Shown here one piece after another: positions 8,187 through 16,492 of a DNA stretch of 64,000 nt (the stretch's first letter is position 1; each line of letters begins with the position of its first letter). Under the pieces are notes generated by a model. The model searched no databases. It worked only from the letters and a program-made list of their open reading frames with translations, and was not told where the DNA came from. The position numbers were made by a program, and so were the translations under genes. The stretch comes from Luteimonas sp. S4-F44 (GTDB taxonomy: Bacteria; Pseudomonadota; Gammaproteobacteria; Xanthomonadales; Xanthomonadaceae), in NCBI RefSeq assembly GCF_022637415.1, contig NZ_CP093340.1:248001-312000 (forward strand), read 5' to 3'.

Positions 8187-10726
8187 AGCCACCTCGGGAA
8201 CAGGTGCAGCACGCCCCAGGCGACCACGCCCTGGCCCACCGCGTAACGCCAGAAGCCGGCGGCCACGCGCGACTCCAGGCTGCGCACGGCGTCCACATGG
8301 CCGCGGTGGATGCGCAGCGCGACGAAGCCGCCGATCAGCATCGCCACAACGATGTGCACCGCATGGAAGCCGGCCAGCGTCCAGACCACCGACGCGTAGG
8401 CATGGACCTGCGGCGCGCCGGTCGACTGCCAGATCGCCGGCAGGTGCAGCGCGAGGAAGGCGGCACCGGCGACGAGGGCGACGCCTTGCCAGGCGATCGC
8501 GGTCCCGCGACGTCCGGCGCGCAGCGCGCGCGGCGCGGCCCATGCCGACAGCAGCGGCACCATCAGCGCCGCGAATGCGGCGAGCGTCGGCGCCCAGGCC
8601 GCCAGCTGCGCACCGCCGGCCGGCCACGCCGGCGCGTTGAGCCACAGGTAGAAATACGCGAACACCAGCGACGCGAACAGCGAGCCGTCGATCAACAGTG
8701 TCGCCACCAGCGCCCACCAGCCCGGCGCGTTGCGCGCCGCCGCCTGCGTCGGCAGCGTCAGGCCCGGTGCGACCTCGATCGACGCCGGCGCATGGCGGTC
8801 GCCGGTGGTCCAGGCCCAGACCAGGAACACGCCGAGCAGCGGCCCCAGCATTAGCACCGACAGCCAGTACTGCGAGGTGATGAAGCCGGTCAGCAACACG
8901 CCGATCGACAGCGCCGCCAGCAGCGGCCACCAGGTCGAGGTCGAGACCCGGATCACCTGCTCGGGGCGCGCCGATTGAATGCCTGTGCCGAGGATCTCGC
9001 GGCGCCCGTCGTGCGCCTCGCCGAGCAGACCGTCGGTGCGGGTCACCTCGTCGGCGATCGCCGGGCGGTGCCACAGTGGGTAGCGGTCGCCGACCTCGGG
9101 CACCGAGGCGACGTTGTACGCCGGCACCGGCCGCGGCAGCGCCCATTCCAGCGTGCCGGCCTGCCAGGGATTGGCCTCGGCGCGGCGGCCGAGCACGAAG
9201 CACAGCGCCACATCAATCAGGATCGCGATGACCCCGACCGCCAGCACGAAGCCGGCCGCGGTCGACACCAGATTCAGCCAGTGCACGCCCAGCTCCATCG
9301 CATAGCTGTCCACGCGCCGCGGCAACCCGACCAGCCCGGTCAGGTGCATCGGCAGGAACGTCAGGTTCATGCCGATGAACACCAGCCAGAAGCCGCTGCG
9401 GCTCAACGATTCGGACGGCATGCGCCCGCTCGCCAGCGGCAGCCAGTAATAAAGCCCGGCAAACATCGGAAACATCAGCCCGCCAATCAGTACGTAATGC
9501 AGGTGGGCGACGACGAAGTGGGTGTCGTGCGCCTGCCAGTCGAACGGCACGAAGGCCAGCATCACCCCGGTCAGCCCGCCGCAGACGAACACCACGAAGA
9601 AGCCGACGATGTGCAGCATCGGCACGCGCAGCCACGGCTTGCCCGACCACAGCGTGGCGATCCACGCAAAGACCTGGATGCCGGTGGGGATGGCCACCAT
9701 CATGCTCGCGGCACTGAAGAACGCCAGCGCCAGCAACGGGATGCCGACCGCGAACATGTGGTGCACCCACAGCCCGAAGCTCAGAAAGCCGGTCGCCACC
9801 AGCGCCAGCACGATCCAGGTGTAGCCCACGATCGGACGGCGGGCGAACGTCGGCACCACCATCGACACCACGCCGGCGGCCGGCAGGAAGATGATGTAGA
9901 CCTCGGGATGGCCGAACAGCCAGAACAGGTGCTGCCACAGCAGCGGATCGCCGCCACGCGCGACCTCGAAGAACGCGAAATCGAACGCGCGCTGGATCTC
10001 CAGCAGTAGGCTGGCCAGGATCAGCGGTGGAAAGCCGAACGCGATCATGAAGGCGGTCACCAGCACCGCCCAGGCGAACACCGGCATGCGGGTCAGATCC
10101 ATGCCCGGCGCGCGCGTGATCAGGATCGCCACGATCAGCTCCACCGCTGCGGTAACCGCGGCGATCTCGGCGAACGTCACCCCGATCAGCCAGAAATCCG
10201 CACCCTTGCCCGGCGAGTAGGTCGCATCGGTCAGCGGCGTGTACATGAACCAGCCGCCGTCGGGAACGCTGCCGAACAGGAAGCTCGAATACAGGAACAG
10301 CCCGCCGAACAGATAGCACCACCAGCCGAACGCCGAGAGCCGCGGGAACGGCAGGTCGCGCGACCCGAGCATCTTCGGGATCAGATACATCGCGAAGCCT
10401 TCCATGATCGGCACCGCGAACAGGAACATCATCGTCGTGCCGTGCATGGTCACGAACTGCGCATAGCGCTCGGGGTCGAGCACCTGCAGGCCCGGCCAGG
10501 CCAGTTGCAGCCGGATGAACATCGACAGCATGCCGCCGATCAGCAGGAACGCAAAACCGGTGACGATGAAGCGCATCGCGATCGTCGAGTGGTTGACCGC
10601 GGTCAGCTGGCCGACCAGGCCGCGCCTGTTCGACCACACGCGCTCCAGCAGCGCCAGGCGCTCGGCGTGGCGCAGGTGATCGCCCGGCGACGGCAGCACC
10701 GGATCGGGCCCCAGCCCGCCGCTCAC
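8183..10726 (-). CDS. Cytochrome c oxidase subunit I+III fusion (847 aa)
   Basis: The catalytic subunit of a respiratory heme-copper oxidase fused to subunit III, as in caa3/CoxN-type enzymes. The N-terminal about 570 residues are subunit I. CuB and heme ligands are visible (FGHPEVY with the His-Tyr cross-link and the D-channel Glu; WVHHMF; HLHYVLIG), so it is an A1-type proton-pumping oxidase. A linker leads to about five to seven subunit III helices, ending near GVLHLFPRWL. The start is GTG at 10726, overlapping the subunit II stop by 4 bases (GTGA). The stop overlaps the next gene in the same way. No heme A synthase or farnesyltransferase gene is nearby. Confidence 0.93.
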   Translation of the reverse strand: MSGGLGPDPVLPSPGDHLRHAERLALLERVWSNRRGLVGQLTAVNHSTIAMRFIVTGFAFLLIGGMLSMFIRLQLAWPGLQVLDPERYAQFVTMHGTTMMFLFAVPIMEGFAMYLIPKMLGSRDLPFPRLSAFGWWCYLFGGLFLYSSFLFGSVPDGGWFMYTPLTDATYSPGKGADFWLIGVTFAEIAAVTAAVELIVAILITRAPGMDLTRMPVFAWAVLVTAFMIAFGFPPLILASLLLEIQRAFDFAFFEVARGGDPLLWQHLFWLFGHPEVYIIFLPAAGVVSMVVPTFARRPIVGYTWIVLALVATGFLSFGLWVHHMFAVGIPLLALAFFSAASMMVAIPTGIQVFAWIATLWSGKPWLRVPMLHIVGFFVVFVCGGLTGVMLAFVPFDWQAHDTHFVVAHLHYVLIGGLMFPMFAGLYYWLPLASGRMPSESLSRSGFWLVFIGMNLTFLPMHLTGLVGLPRRVDSYAMELGVHWLNLVSTAAGFVLAVGVIAILIDVALCFVLGRRAEANPWQAGTLEWALPRPVPAYNVASVPEVGDRYPLWHRPAIADEVTRTDGLLGEAHDGRREILGTGIQSARPEQVIRVSTSTWWPLLAALSIGVLLTGFITSQYWLSVLMLGPLLGVFLVWAWTTGDRHAPASIEVAPGLTLPTQAAARNAPGWWALVATLLIDGSLFASLVFAYFYLWLNAPAWPAGGAQLAAWAPTLAAFAALMVPLLSAWAAPRALRAGRRGTAIAWQGVALVAGAAFLALHLPAIWQSTGAPQVHAYASVVWTLAGFHAVHIVVAMLIGGFVALRIHRGHVDAVRSLESRVAAGFWRYAVGQGVVAWGVLHLFPRWL

Positions 10727-11520
10727 AGCACATTCTCCGAGGCGCGGTGGCGCGGCGGCGCGCGCCCGGCCGGGGCCTGCGCCGGCGGCTGCGCGGCCAG
10801 CCATTCGGGCATCGCCTCGGCGGCCATCACCCGCACCGGAAACAGCATGCGCGCGTGCTCCAGGCCGCAGAACTCCGCGCACTGGCCGCGCATCGGTACT
10901 GCGGCATCGGCGCGCAGGCGCAGGACGTTGACGCGGCCGGGGATTGCATCGATCTTGCCGCCAAGCCGGGGCACCCAGAAGCTGTGGATCACATCCTCGC
11001 TGGTGATACGGAACTCGACCATCCGGCCGAGCGGCATCGCCAGGGCGTCGACACTCTCGCCCAGCACCCGGTCGTCGGCATCGCGATAGCGGAAATGCCA
11101 TTGCCATTGCCGGGCGGTGACCTCGACGACCATGTCCGGTGTCGCGCCCACTCCCGTCACCCGCGCGCTGGTCAGGCTGCCGTAGACCAGCAGCGCGGTC
11201 AGCACCAGCGTCGGCAGCACCAGACCGCCCCACACCACCAGGCGTTCGGGTTGCCGCAATGCCTGGCCGGCCTCACGGCGGCGCAGCGCACGCCACAGCA
11301 GTGCGAGCACGAGTGCCCAGACCACGGTGAACGCGCCGGCCATCAGCCACCAGCCGAAGGCGATCTGCGCCGCGGCCGGGCCGGCGGGGTCGAGTGCCGA
11401 TTGCGGGCCGGCGCAGCCGGCCAGCGCGAGGCCGCTCAGCGCCACGCCGGCGGCGATACCGGCGCGAAGGCGCCGTGGTTGTCGGTTCCGATGCTCGATG
11501 ATGCCGCCCCTGGGATGCAC
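10723..11520 (-). CDS. Cytochrome c oxidase subunit II, lipoprotein type (265 aa)
   Basis: Carries the CuA electron-entry site on the outer face of the membrane. An N-terminal lipobox (LALAGC) predicts signal peptidase II processing and lipidation. Two membrane helices follow, then the cupredoxin domain with the CuA ligands: His in VIHSFW and the cluster GQCAEFCGLEHARM. It ends about 40 residues after that cluster, so it lacks the C-terminal cytochrome c domain of true caa3 subunits II. The start is not certain. GTG at 11520 is the last good in-frame start before the signal peptide; longer versions run into low-complexity sequence. Confidence 0.85.
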   Translation of the reverse strand: MHPRGGIIEHRNRQPRRLRAGIAAGVALSGLALAGCAGPQSALDPAGPAAAQIAFGWWLMAGAFTVVWALVLALLWRALRRREAGQALRQPERLVVWGGLVLPTLVLTALLVYGSLTSARVTGVGATPDMVVEVTARQWQWHFRYRDADDRVLGESVDALAMPLGRMVEFRITSEDVIHSFWVPRLGGKIDAIPGRVNVLRLRADAAVPMRGQCAEFCGLEHARMLFPVRVMAAEAMPEWLAAQPPAQAPAGRAPPRHRASENVL

Positions 11521-11724
11521 GCGCCGCAGTCGTGTCGATCGACACCACCCGCGCTGCACGCTAACGGCCGCGGCGGCCACACGATGTGAATGCGCGCTGT
11601 CGTGCACGCCGCGACGCGGCAAGGTCGGCGATTGGCTCGGCGGACACGACCTCCTGCCGCCGCGGTTCAGCGCGGTGACGATGCCGTCTCACGGATTGAG
11701 ACCTCGACCTGTCACGGTGCGCCG

Positions 11725-13011
11725 GTGAATCTGACCGACAAGCTCGCCGTGCTCGCCGACGCCGCCAAGTACGACGCCTCCTGTGCGTCGAGCGGTGCGA
11801 ACCGGCGCGACTCGTCGAAGACCGGCGGCATCGGCAGTACCGAGGGCATGGGCATCTGCCACTCGTACACGCCCGACGGCCGCTGCGTGTCGCTGCTCAA
11901 GATCCTGCTGACGAACTTCTGCGTGTTCGATTGCGCCTACTGCGTCAATCGCGTGTCGAGCAACGTGCGCCGCGCGCGCTTCACGACTCAGGAGGTCGTG
12001 GACCTGACCCTGGATTTCTACAAGCGCAACTACATCGAAGGGTTGTTCCTGTCGAGCGGCATCATCCGCAACGGCGACTACACGATGGAGCAACTGGTCG
12101 AGGTTGCGCGCAGCCTGCGGCAGGACCATCGCTTCGGCGGCTACATCCACCTCAAGACCATCCCTGACGCCGCGCCCGAACTGCTTGCCGCGGCCGGCCG
12201 CTACGCCGACCGGCTCAGCATCAACATCGAGCTGCCGACCGAGGCCGGCATGTCGGCGCTGGCCCCGGAAAAGACCCATGCCGGCATCCATGGTGCGATG
12301 GGCGAGCTCAAGTGGCGCATCGACGAGGACAAGGACGCGCGCCGCGCCAAGCGCCAGGCCGTGGGCGTGCGCCGGGCCAAGGCGCCGCGGTTCGCGCCTG
12401 CCGGGCAGAGCACGCAGATGATCGTCGGTGCCGACGGCGCCAACGATCGTCGCATCCTCGAATCGAGCAGCCGCATGTACGGCACCTACCGCATGCGCCG
12501 CGTCTACTACTCGGCTTTCAGCCCGATTCCCGATGCCGCCAAGACCCTGCCGCTGCAGGCCCCGCCGTTGCTGCGCGAGCACCGGCTCTACCAGGCCGAC
12601 TGGTTGCTGCGCTTCTACGGCTTCGATGTCGACGAGATCGCGCCCGAAGCTGCCGCCGAGGGCGTGCCAGCCGGTGACGGCACCGAGGCGGGCATGCTCG
12701 ACCTCGACGTCGATCCCAAGCTCGCCTGGGCCCTGCGCAACCCGACGCGTTTCCCGGTCGATGTCAACCGCGCACCGCGCGAGATGCTGCTGCGCGTGCC
12801 GGGGCTGGGTGCGCGCAATGTCGAGCGGATCATCGCCGCGCGCCCGCACGGGGCCCTGCGCCTGGACGATCTGGCGCGGCTGCGGGTGCCGCTGAAGAAA
12901 GTCATGCCGTTCGTCGTCGTGCCTGGTCACCATCCCCGCCAGCGGCTCGACGATCCCGCCCGCCTGCGCAGCGAGCTGGCTCCGCAACCGCGCCAGGCGA
13001 GCCTGTTCTGA
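11725..13011 (+). CDS. Putative DNA modification/repair radical SAM protein (TIGR03916-like, 428 aa)
   Basis: A radical SAM enzyme related to spore photoproduct lyase. The Fe4S4 motif CxxxCxxC is Cys66-Cys70-Cys73 (NFCVFDCAYC). The N-terminus (KYDASCASSG) is the conserved family start, which is why I chose the GTG at 11725. A ComEA-like helix-hairpin-helix DNA-binding motif lies near the C-terminus (about 355-390, with DVNRAPREMLLRVPGLGARN). The family is known for its fixed pairing with DUF4130 and UdgX-like uracil-DNA glycosylase genes, and exactly such a gene starts 9 bases downstream. The lesion it repairs or the base it modifies is unknown. Confidence 0.88.
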   Translation: MNLTDKLAVLADAAKYDASCASSGANRRDSSKTGGIGSTEGMGICHSYTPDGRCVSLLKILLTNFCVFDCAYCVNRVSSNVRRARFTTQEVVDLTLDFYKRNYIEGLFLSSGIIRNGDYTMEQLVEVARSLRQDHRFGGYIHLKTIPDAAPELLAAAGRYADRLSINIELPTEAGMSALAPEKTHAGIHGAMGELKWRIDEDKDARRAKRQAVGVRRAKAPRFAPAGQSTQMIVGADGANDRRILESSSRMYGTYRMRRVYYSAFSPIPDAAKTLPLQAPPLLREHRLYQADWLLRFYGFDVDEIAPEAAAEGVPAGDGTEAGMLDLDVDPKLAWALRNPTRFPVDVNRAPREMLLRVPGLGARNVERIIAARPHGALRLDDLARLRVPLKKVMPFVVVPGHHPRQRLDDPARLRSELAPQPRQASLF

Positions 13012-13019
13012 CGCCCGTC

Positions 13020-14450
13020 GTGAGGTCTGCACCCGCCCACGCATGTGTGACCGCGACGGTCGACCCGCCCTGGGACGCCAGCGCCTGGCGCAGCGCGGCG
13101 CGTGCGGCGCTGTGCGCGGGGCTGCCGCCCGAGCAGCTCGATTGGAGCGGCGGCGCGCAGGGCTCGCTGCTGGGCGGCGTGGATCTCGCCGCGCTGCCCG
13201 CGCAACGCAGCGCGCCGCAGGTTCCGTCTGCTTTTTTGGCTCTGGCCGACGCCGTGCTCTGCCATCGCGCCGACGATCGTCATGGCCTCCTGTACCGCAT
13301 GCTCTGGCGCATCGCGCAGGGCGAGCGTGCGCTGCTGCTGCGCGCAGCGGACCCCGACGTGCACCGCGCGCGCACGATGGCCCAGGCGGTGCGCCGCGAC
13401 ACCCACAAGATGAAGGCCTTCGTGCGCTTCCGCGCCGTGCCCGGCGCCGACGAGGAGTACGTTGCCTGGTTCGAGCCCGACCATTGGATCGTCGATCGCG
13501 TCGCGCCGTTCTTCGCGCGCCGCTTCGCCGGCATGCGCTGGGCGATCGTGACCCCGTACCGCAGCGCGCTGTGGGATGGCCGGACGCTGGCCTTCGCCGC
13601 CGGCGGTACGCGCGCCGACGCCCCGGCCGAGGACGCACGCGAGGACCTGTGGCGCACCTACTACGCCAACATCTTCAACCCGGCGCGGCTCAACACCACG
13701 ATGATGCGCGCCGAGATGCCGCAGAAGTACTGGAAACACCTGCCCGAGACCGCATTGCTGCCGACGCTGGTGCGCGAGGCCGGCGTGCGCGTGCGCGAGA
13801 TGGCCGAGCGCGAACATCAGGCGCCGCGTCGGCGTATTCCGGCCGCGCCCGCAGCGCCCGCCCCGGCGCCCGACGGCCTGGATGCGCTGCGTGAGGCCGC
13901 GCGCGATTGCCGGCGGTGTCCGCTGTGGCAACCGGCGACGCAGACGGTGTTCGGCGAAGGGCCGGGCGATGCCCGCACGATGATCGTCGGCGAGCAGCCG
14001 GGCGACGAGGAGGATCTGTCGGGCCGGCCGTTCGTCGGGCCGGCGGGCCGGCTGTTCTCGCGCGCGCTCGACGAACTCGGCATCGACCGTGGTTCGCTCT
14101 ATCTGACCAATGCGGTCAAGCATTTCCGCTTCGAGCCGCGCGGCAAGCGGCGATTGCATCGTCGCCCCGATGTCGCCCACATCGAGGCCTGCAACGGCTG
14201 GCTGCGCGCCGAGATCGCGCAGCTGCGGCCCGCGCGCATCGTCTGTCTGGGCGCGACGGCGGCGCGTGCGGTGTTCGGGCCGGGCGTGCGACTGACCGAG
14301 GCGCGCGGGCTGTGGCGCACGCGCGACGATGGCGTGCGCGCCTTCGCGACCGTGCATCCGTCGTGGGTGCTGCGCCAGGGCGATCCCGACGCGCAGGCCC
14401 AGGCCTATGCCGGCTTCGTCGACGACCTGCGGCTGCTGACGGCGGCCTGA
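13020..14450 (+). CDS. DUF4130 domain fused to UdgX-type uracil-DNA glycosylase (476 aa)
   Basis: Two domains. Residues about 15-265 are DUF4130 (TIGR03915), of unknown activity. After a Pro/Ala linker, residues 285-475 are a Fe-S uracil-DNA glycosylase. The four cluster cysteines are Cys297, Cys300, Cys391 and Cys409; motif A is GEQPGDEED (324-332) and motif B is HPSWVLR (446-452). The loop KRRLH (376-380) is the UdgX signature. In mycobacterial UdgX the His of this loop becomes covalently bound to DNA after uracil is removed, so His380 is predicted to do the same. GTG at 13020 is used as start; GTG at 13047 is an alternative. Confidence 0.88.
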   Translation: MRSAPAHACVTATVDPPWDASAWRSAARAALCAGLPPEQLDWSGGAQGSLLGGVDLAALPAQRSAPQVPSAFLALADAVLCHRADDRHGLLYRMLWRIAQGERALLLRAADPDVHRARTMAQAVRRDTHKMKAFVRFRAVPGADEEYVAWFEPDHWIVDRVAPFFARRFAGMRWAIVTPYRSALWDGRTLAFAAGGTRADAPAEDAREDLWRTYYANIFNPARLNTTMMRAEMPQKYWKHLPETALLPTLVREAGVRVREMAEREHQAPRRRIPAAPAAPAPAPDGLDALREAARDCRRCPLWQPATQTVFGEGPGDARTMIVGEQPGDEEDLSGRPFVGPAGRLFSRALDELGIDRGSLYLTNAVKHFRFEPRGKRRLHRRPDVAHIEACNGWLRAEIAQLRPARIVCLGATAARAVFGPGVRLTEARGLWRTRDDGVRAFATVHPSWVLRQGDPDAQAQAYAGFVDDLRLLTAA

Positions 14451-14480
14451 TGCCGGCGTCGCCCGTGCGGGCCGGTCGCC

Positions 14481-14966
14481 TCAACGGCCCTGGGCGTGCT
14501 CGCCGCGCAGCGTCATGACCTTGCTGGCCATGCGCGCGACGACCTTGCCATCCTCGCGCTGGATGTCGCAGCGGTAGTGCGCGATCGTGCGGCCGCGATG
14601 TTCGGCCCAGGCATGCGCGCGCAGACGCGTACGCCAGACCGGCCGCACGAAGGTCGCGTCGAGGTCGATGCTGGTGAAGGTTTCGCCCGGCTGCATCAGC
14701 GTCGAATGCGCGGTGCCGATGGTCGCATCGGCCAGTTCGCACAACAGCCCGCCGTGCACGGTGCCTTGCTGGTTGCCGTGGCGTTCGGGATCGGCCTCCA
14801 GCTCGATGGCGGCCATCGCCTCGCTCACCGCGACGAGCCGAAAGCCCAGCAGCTGCGAAATCGCGGTGGGGTAGCGCAGAGGAATGGCAGTGGGGTCGGC
14901 AGGACGTCCATCGAGCAGGCGCTGCAGGTGGTCGAGAATCGGCAGGCGCGGTGGTTCGTGAGACAT
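14481..14966 (-). CDS. PaaI-type hotdog thioesterase (161 aa)
   Basis: A 4HBT-family acyl-CoA thioesterase. The family core is visible: HGNQQGTVHGGLLCELADATIG, with the conserved HGG turn and the acidic residue in the central helix, then ATFVRPVWRTRLRAHAW. The length is usual for PaaI/YbdB relatives, and the substrate is probably an aromatic or medium-chain acyl-CoA. The ATG at 14966 has AAGGAG upstream. It is divergent from a MocR regulator gene with a 151-base shared promoter region, so it may be that regulator's target, although the link is by position only. Confidence 0.88.
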   Translation of the reverse strand: MSHEPPRLPILDHLQRLLDGRPADPTAIPLRYPTAISQLLGFRLVAVSEAMAAIELEADPERHGNQQGTVHGGLLCELADATIGTAHSTLMQPGETFTSIDLDATFVRPVWRTRLRAHAWAEHRGRTIAHYRCDIQREDGKVVARMASKVMTLRGEHAQGR

Positions 14967-15079
14967 CGGCGCTCCTTGGGGCGTGAGGTGGATGGCGTGT
15001 CGGCGCGGCGTCACCAGTCCACAGGTGAGGCCGTTGAGCCGGGCCGCGCCCGCATTTCGTCCGGAAGCGTGATCGCGTA

Positions 15080-15109
15080 GATTGGAGCAATCAAGAAATT
15101 GTCCTAGGG
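15080..15109 (+). promoter_or_regulatory. Candidate operator between thioesterase and MocR genes
   Basis: The divergent gap holds GATTG-GAG-CAATC (15080-15092), a perfect 5-base inverted repeat, followed by AATTGTCCTAG. The pieces ATTGGA and TGTCC(T) are set as a second, wider inverted pair. The position, 10-40 bases before the MocR start, fits autoregulation. MocR proteins bind such ATTGG/TGTCC half-sites in other systems, but binding here is inference. Confidence 0.4.
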
Positions 15110-15117
15110 ACGTCTGC

Positions 15118-16449
15118 ATGGCCACTTCGCCGGTCGCGGTCATCGTCGAGCGCCTCGCCGCGCAGATCCACAGCGGCCGGTTGGCGCCGGGCACGGCGCT
15201 GCCCACGCATCGCGAACTGGCCGCCCGGCAGGGGATCGCGGTCGCCTCGGCCAGCAAGGTCTACGCGCAGTTGCGGTCGATGGGCCTGGTCGTCGGCGAG
15301 ACCGGACGCGGCACGTTCGTGCGCGATCGCCCGCCGCAGCGCGAGTGGGACAGCGGCGACGAGGCGCGACGCAGCGCGAGCGCGGTCGACCTGTCGTTCA
15401 ACCATCCGACCTGGCCCGGCCAGGCGGCGCTGCTGCGCGGCATGCTGCGCGAGTTGGCCGCCTCCGGCGACCTGGCGGCGCTGATGCACCAGCAACCGCC
15501 CGGCGGGCGACGCCACGAGCGCCGGATCGTGGCCGACCTGCTGGCCGCCGCGCGCGGCATCGATGCCGATGCCGAGCGGATCCTGCTGGTCAACGGCGCC
15601 CAGCACGGCCTGGACGTGGTGGTGCGGGCGATGCTGCGGCCGCACGACGCGGTCGCGGTCGACGCCTTGGGTTACCCGGGCTTTCGCATGCTCGCCGAGC
15701 TGCAGGCGCTGGATCTGGCGCCGGTGCCCGCGTGCGCCGACGGTCCCGATCTCGACGAGCTGGAGCGGCTGTGCCGCAGCCGCCCGATCCGGGCGATCTA
15801 CGCGATGCCGACGCTGCACAACCCATTGGGCTGGGTGCTCGACATCGAGCAGCGGCAGCGGCTGGTGGCGATCGCGCGACGCCACGACTGCGTGCTGATC
15901 GAGGACGCGGCCTATGCGTGGCTGGCCGAGCCGGCGCCGGTCGCGCTGGCGACGTTGGCGCCCGAACGCACCTTCCATGTCGCCAGCCTGTCCAAGAGTC
16001 TGGCCAGTGGCTTGCGCTTCGGCTACGTCGTCGTGCCTGCGGCCTGCGCGGTGCGGGTCAAGGCGGTGATCCGGGCCAGTCACTGGAGTCTGCCGAGCCT
16101 GGTGACCGCGATGGCGACGCGCTGGATCGCCGACGGCACGGTCGCGCAGCAGGAGGTCGCCTTGCGCCATGACGCGCGCCAACGCCAGGCGATCGCGGCC
16201 GACGCGCTCGCCGGTCTCGACGTGCGCGCGCATCCTGCATCGCCGTTCCTGTGGCTGCGCCTGCCCGAGGACCTGCGTATGGATGGCGCCTGCGAGGCGC
16301 TGGCCGAGCGCGGCATCGCCGTCTCCAAGGCCGAGGCCTACGCGACCGGCCGTCACGCACCGCACGCGCTGCGGCTGGCGCTGGGGTCGGTGCCGCTCGA
16401 CGGACTCCAGCCGGTGCTGCGGCGCCTGCGCGACACCCTCTGGATCTGA
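15118..16449 (+). CDS. MocR-type transcription regulator, GntR helix-turn-helix plus aminotransferase domain (443 aa)
   Basis: A PLP-dependent regulator of the MocR/GabR/PdxR subfamily. The winged helix-turn-helix lies at about 5-72 (LPTHRELAARQGIAVASASK). The rest is a fold-type I aminotransferase domain with the PLP lysine at Lys293 (SLSKSLASGLRFGY) and the cofactor-binding Asp263 (IEDAAYAW). The ATG at 15118 has AGGGA at good spacing. Members sense an amino acid or vitamin B6 form; which one cannot be told here. It is divergent from a thioesterase gene and a palindromic candidate operator lies just upstream. Confidence 0.9.
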   Translation: MATSPVAVIVERLAAQIHSGRLAPGTALPTHRELAARQGIAVASASKVYAQLRSMGLVVGETGRGTFVRDRPPQREWDSGDEARRSASAVDLSFNHPTWPGQAALLRGMLRELAASGDLAALMHQQPPGGRRHERRIVADLLAAARGIDADAERILLVNGAQHGLDVVVRAMLRPHDAVAVDALGYPGFRMLAELQALDLAPVPACADGPDLDELERLCRSRPIRAIYAMPTLHNPLGWVLDIEQRQRLVAIARRHDCVLIEDAAYAWLAEPAPVALATLAPERTFHVASLSKSLASGLRFGYVVVPAACAVRVKAVIRASHWSLPSLVTAMATRWIADGTVAQQEVALRHDARQRQAIAADALAGLDVRAHPASPFLWLRLPEDLRMDGACEALAERGIAVSKAEAYATGRHAPHALRLALGSVPLDGLQPVLRRLRDTLWI

Positions 16450-16492
16450 TGTCCGAGTCAGTCGGCGCACCACCTGCGGTCGTGGCGTCGTG

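Noticed and set aside
13875-14450. Calling the glycosylase half an ordinary family 4 uracil-DNA glycosylase
   Set aside because: The Fe-S cysteines fit family 4, but the KRRLH insertion is specific to the UdgX branch, so that label was preferred.
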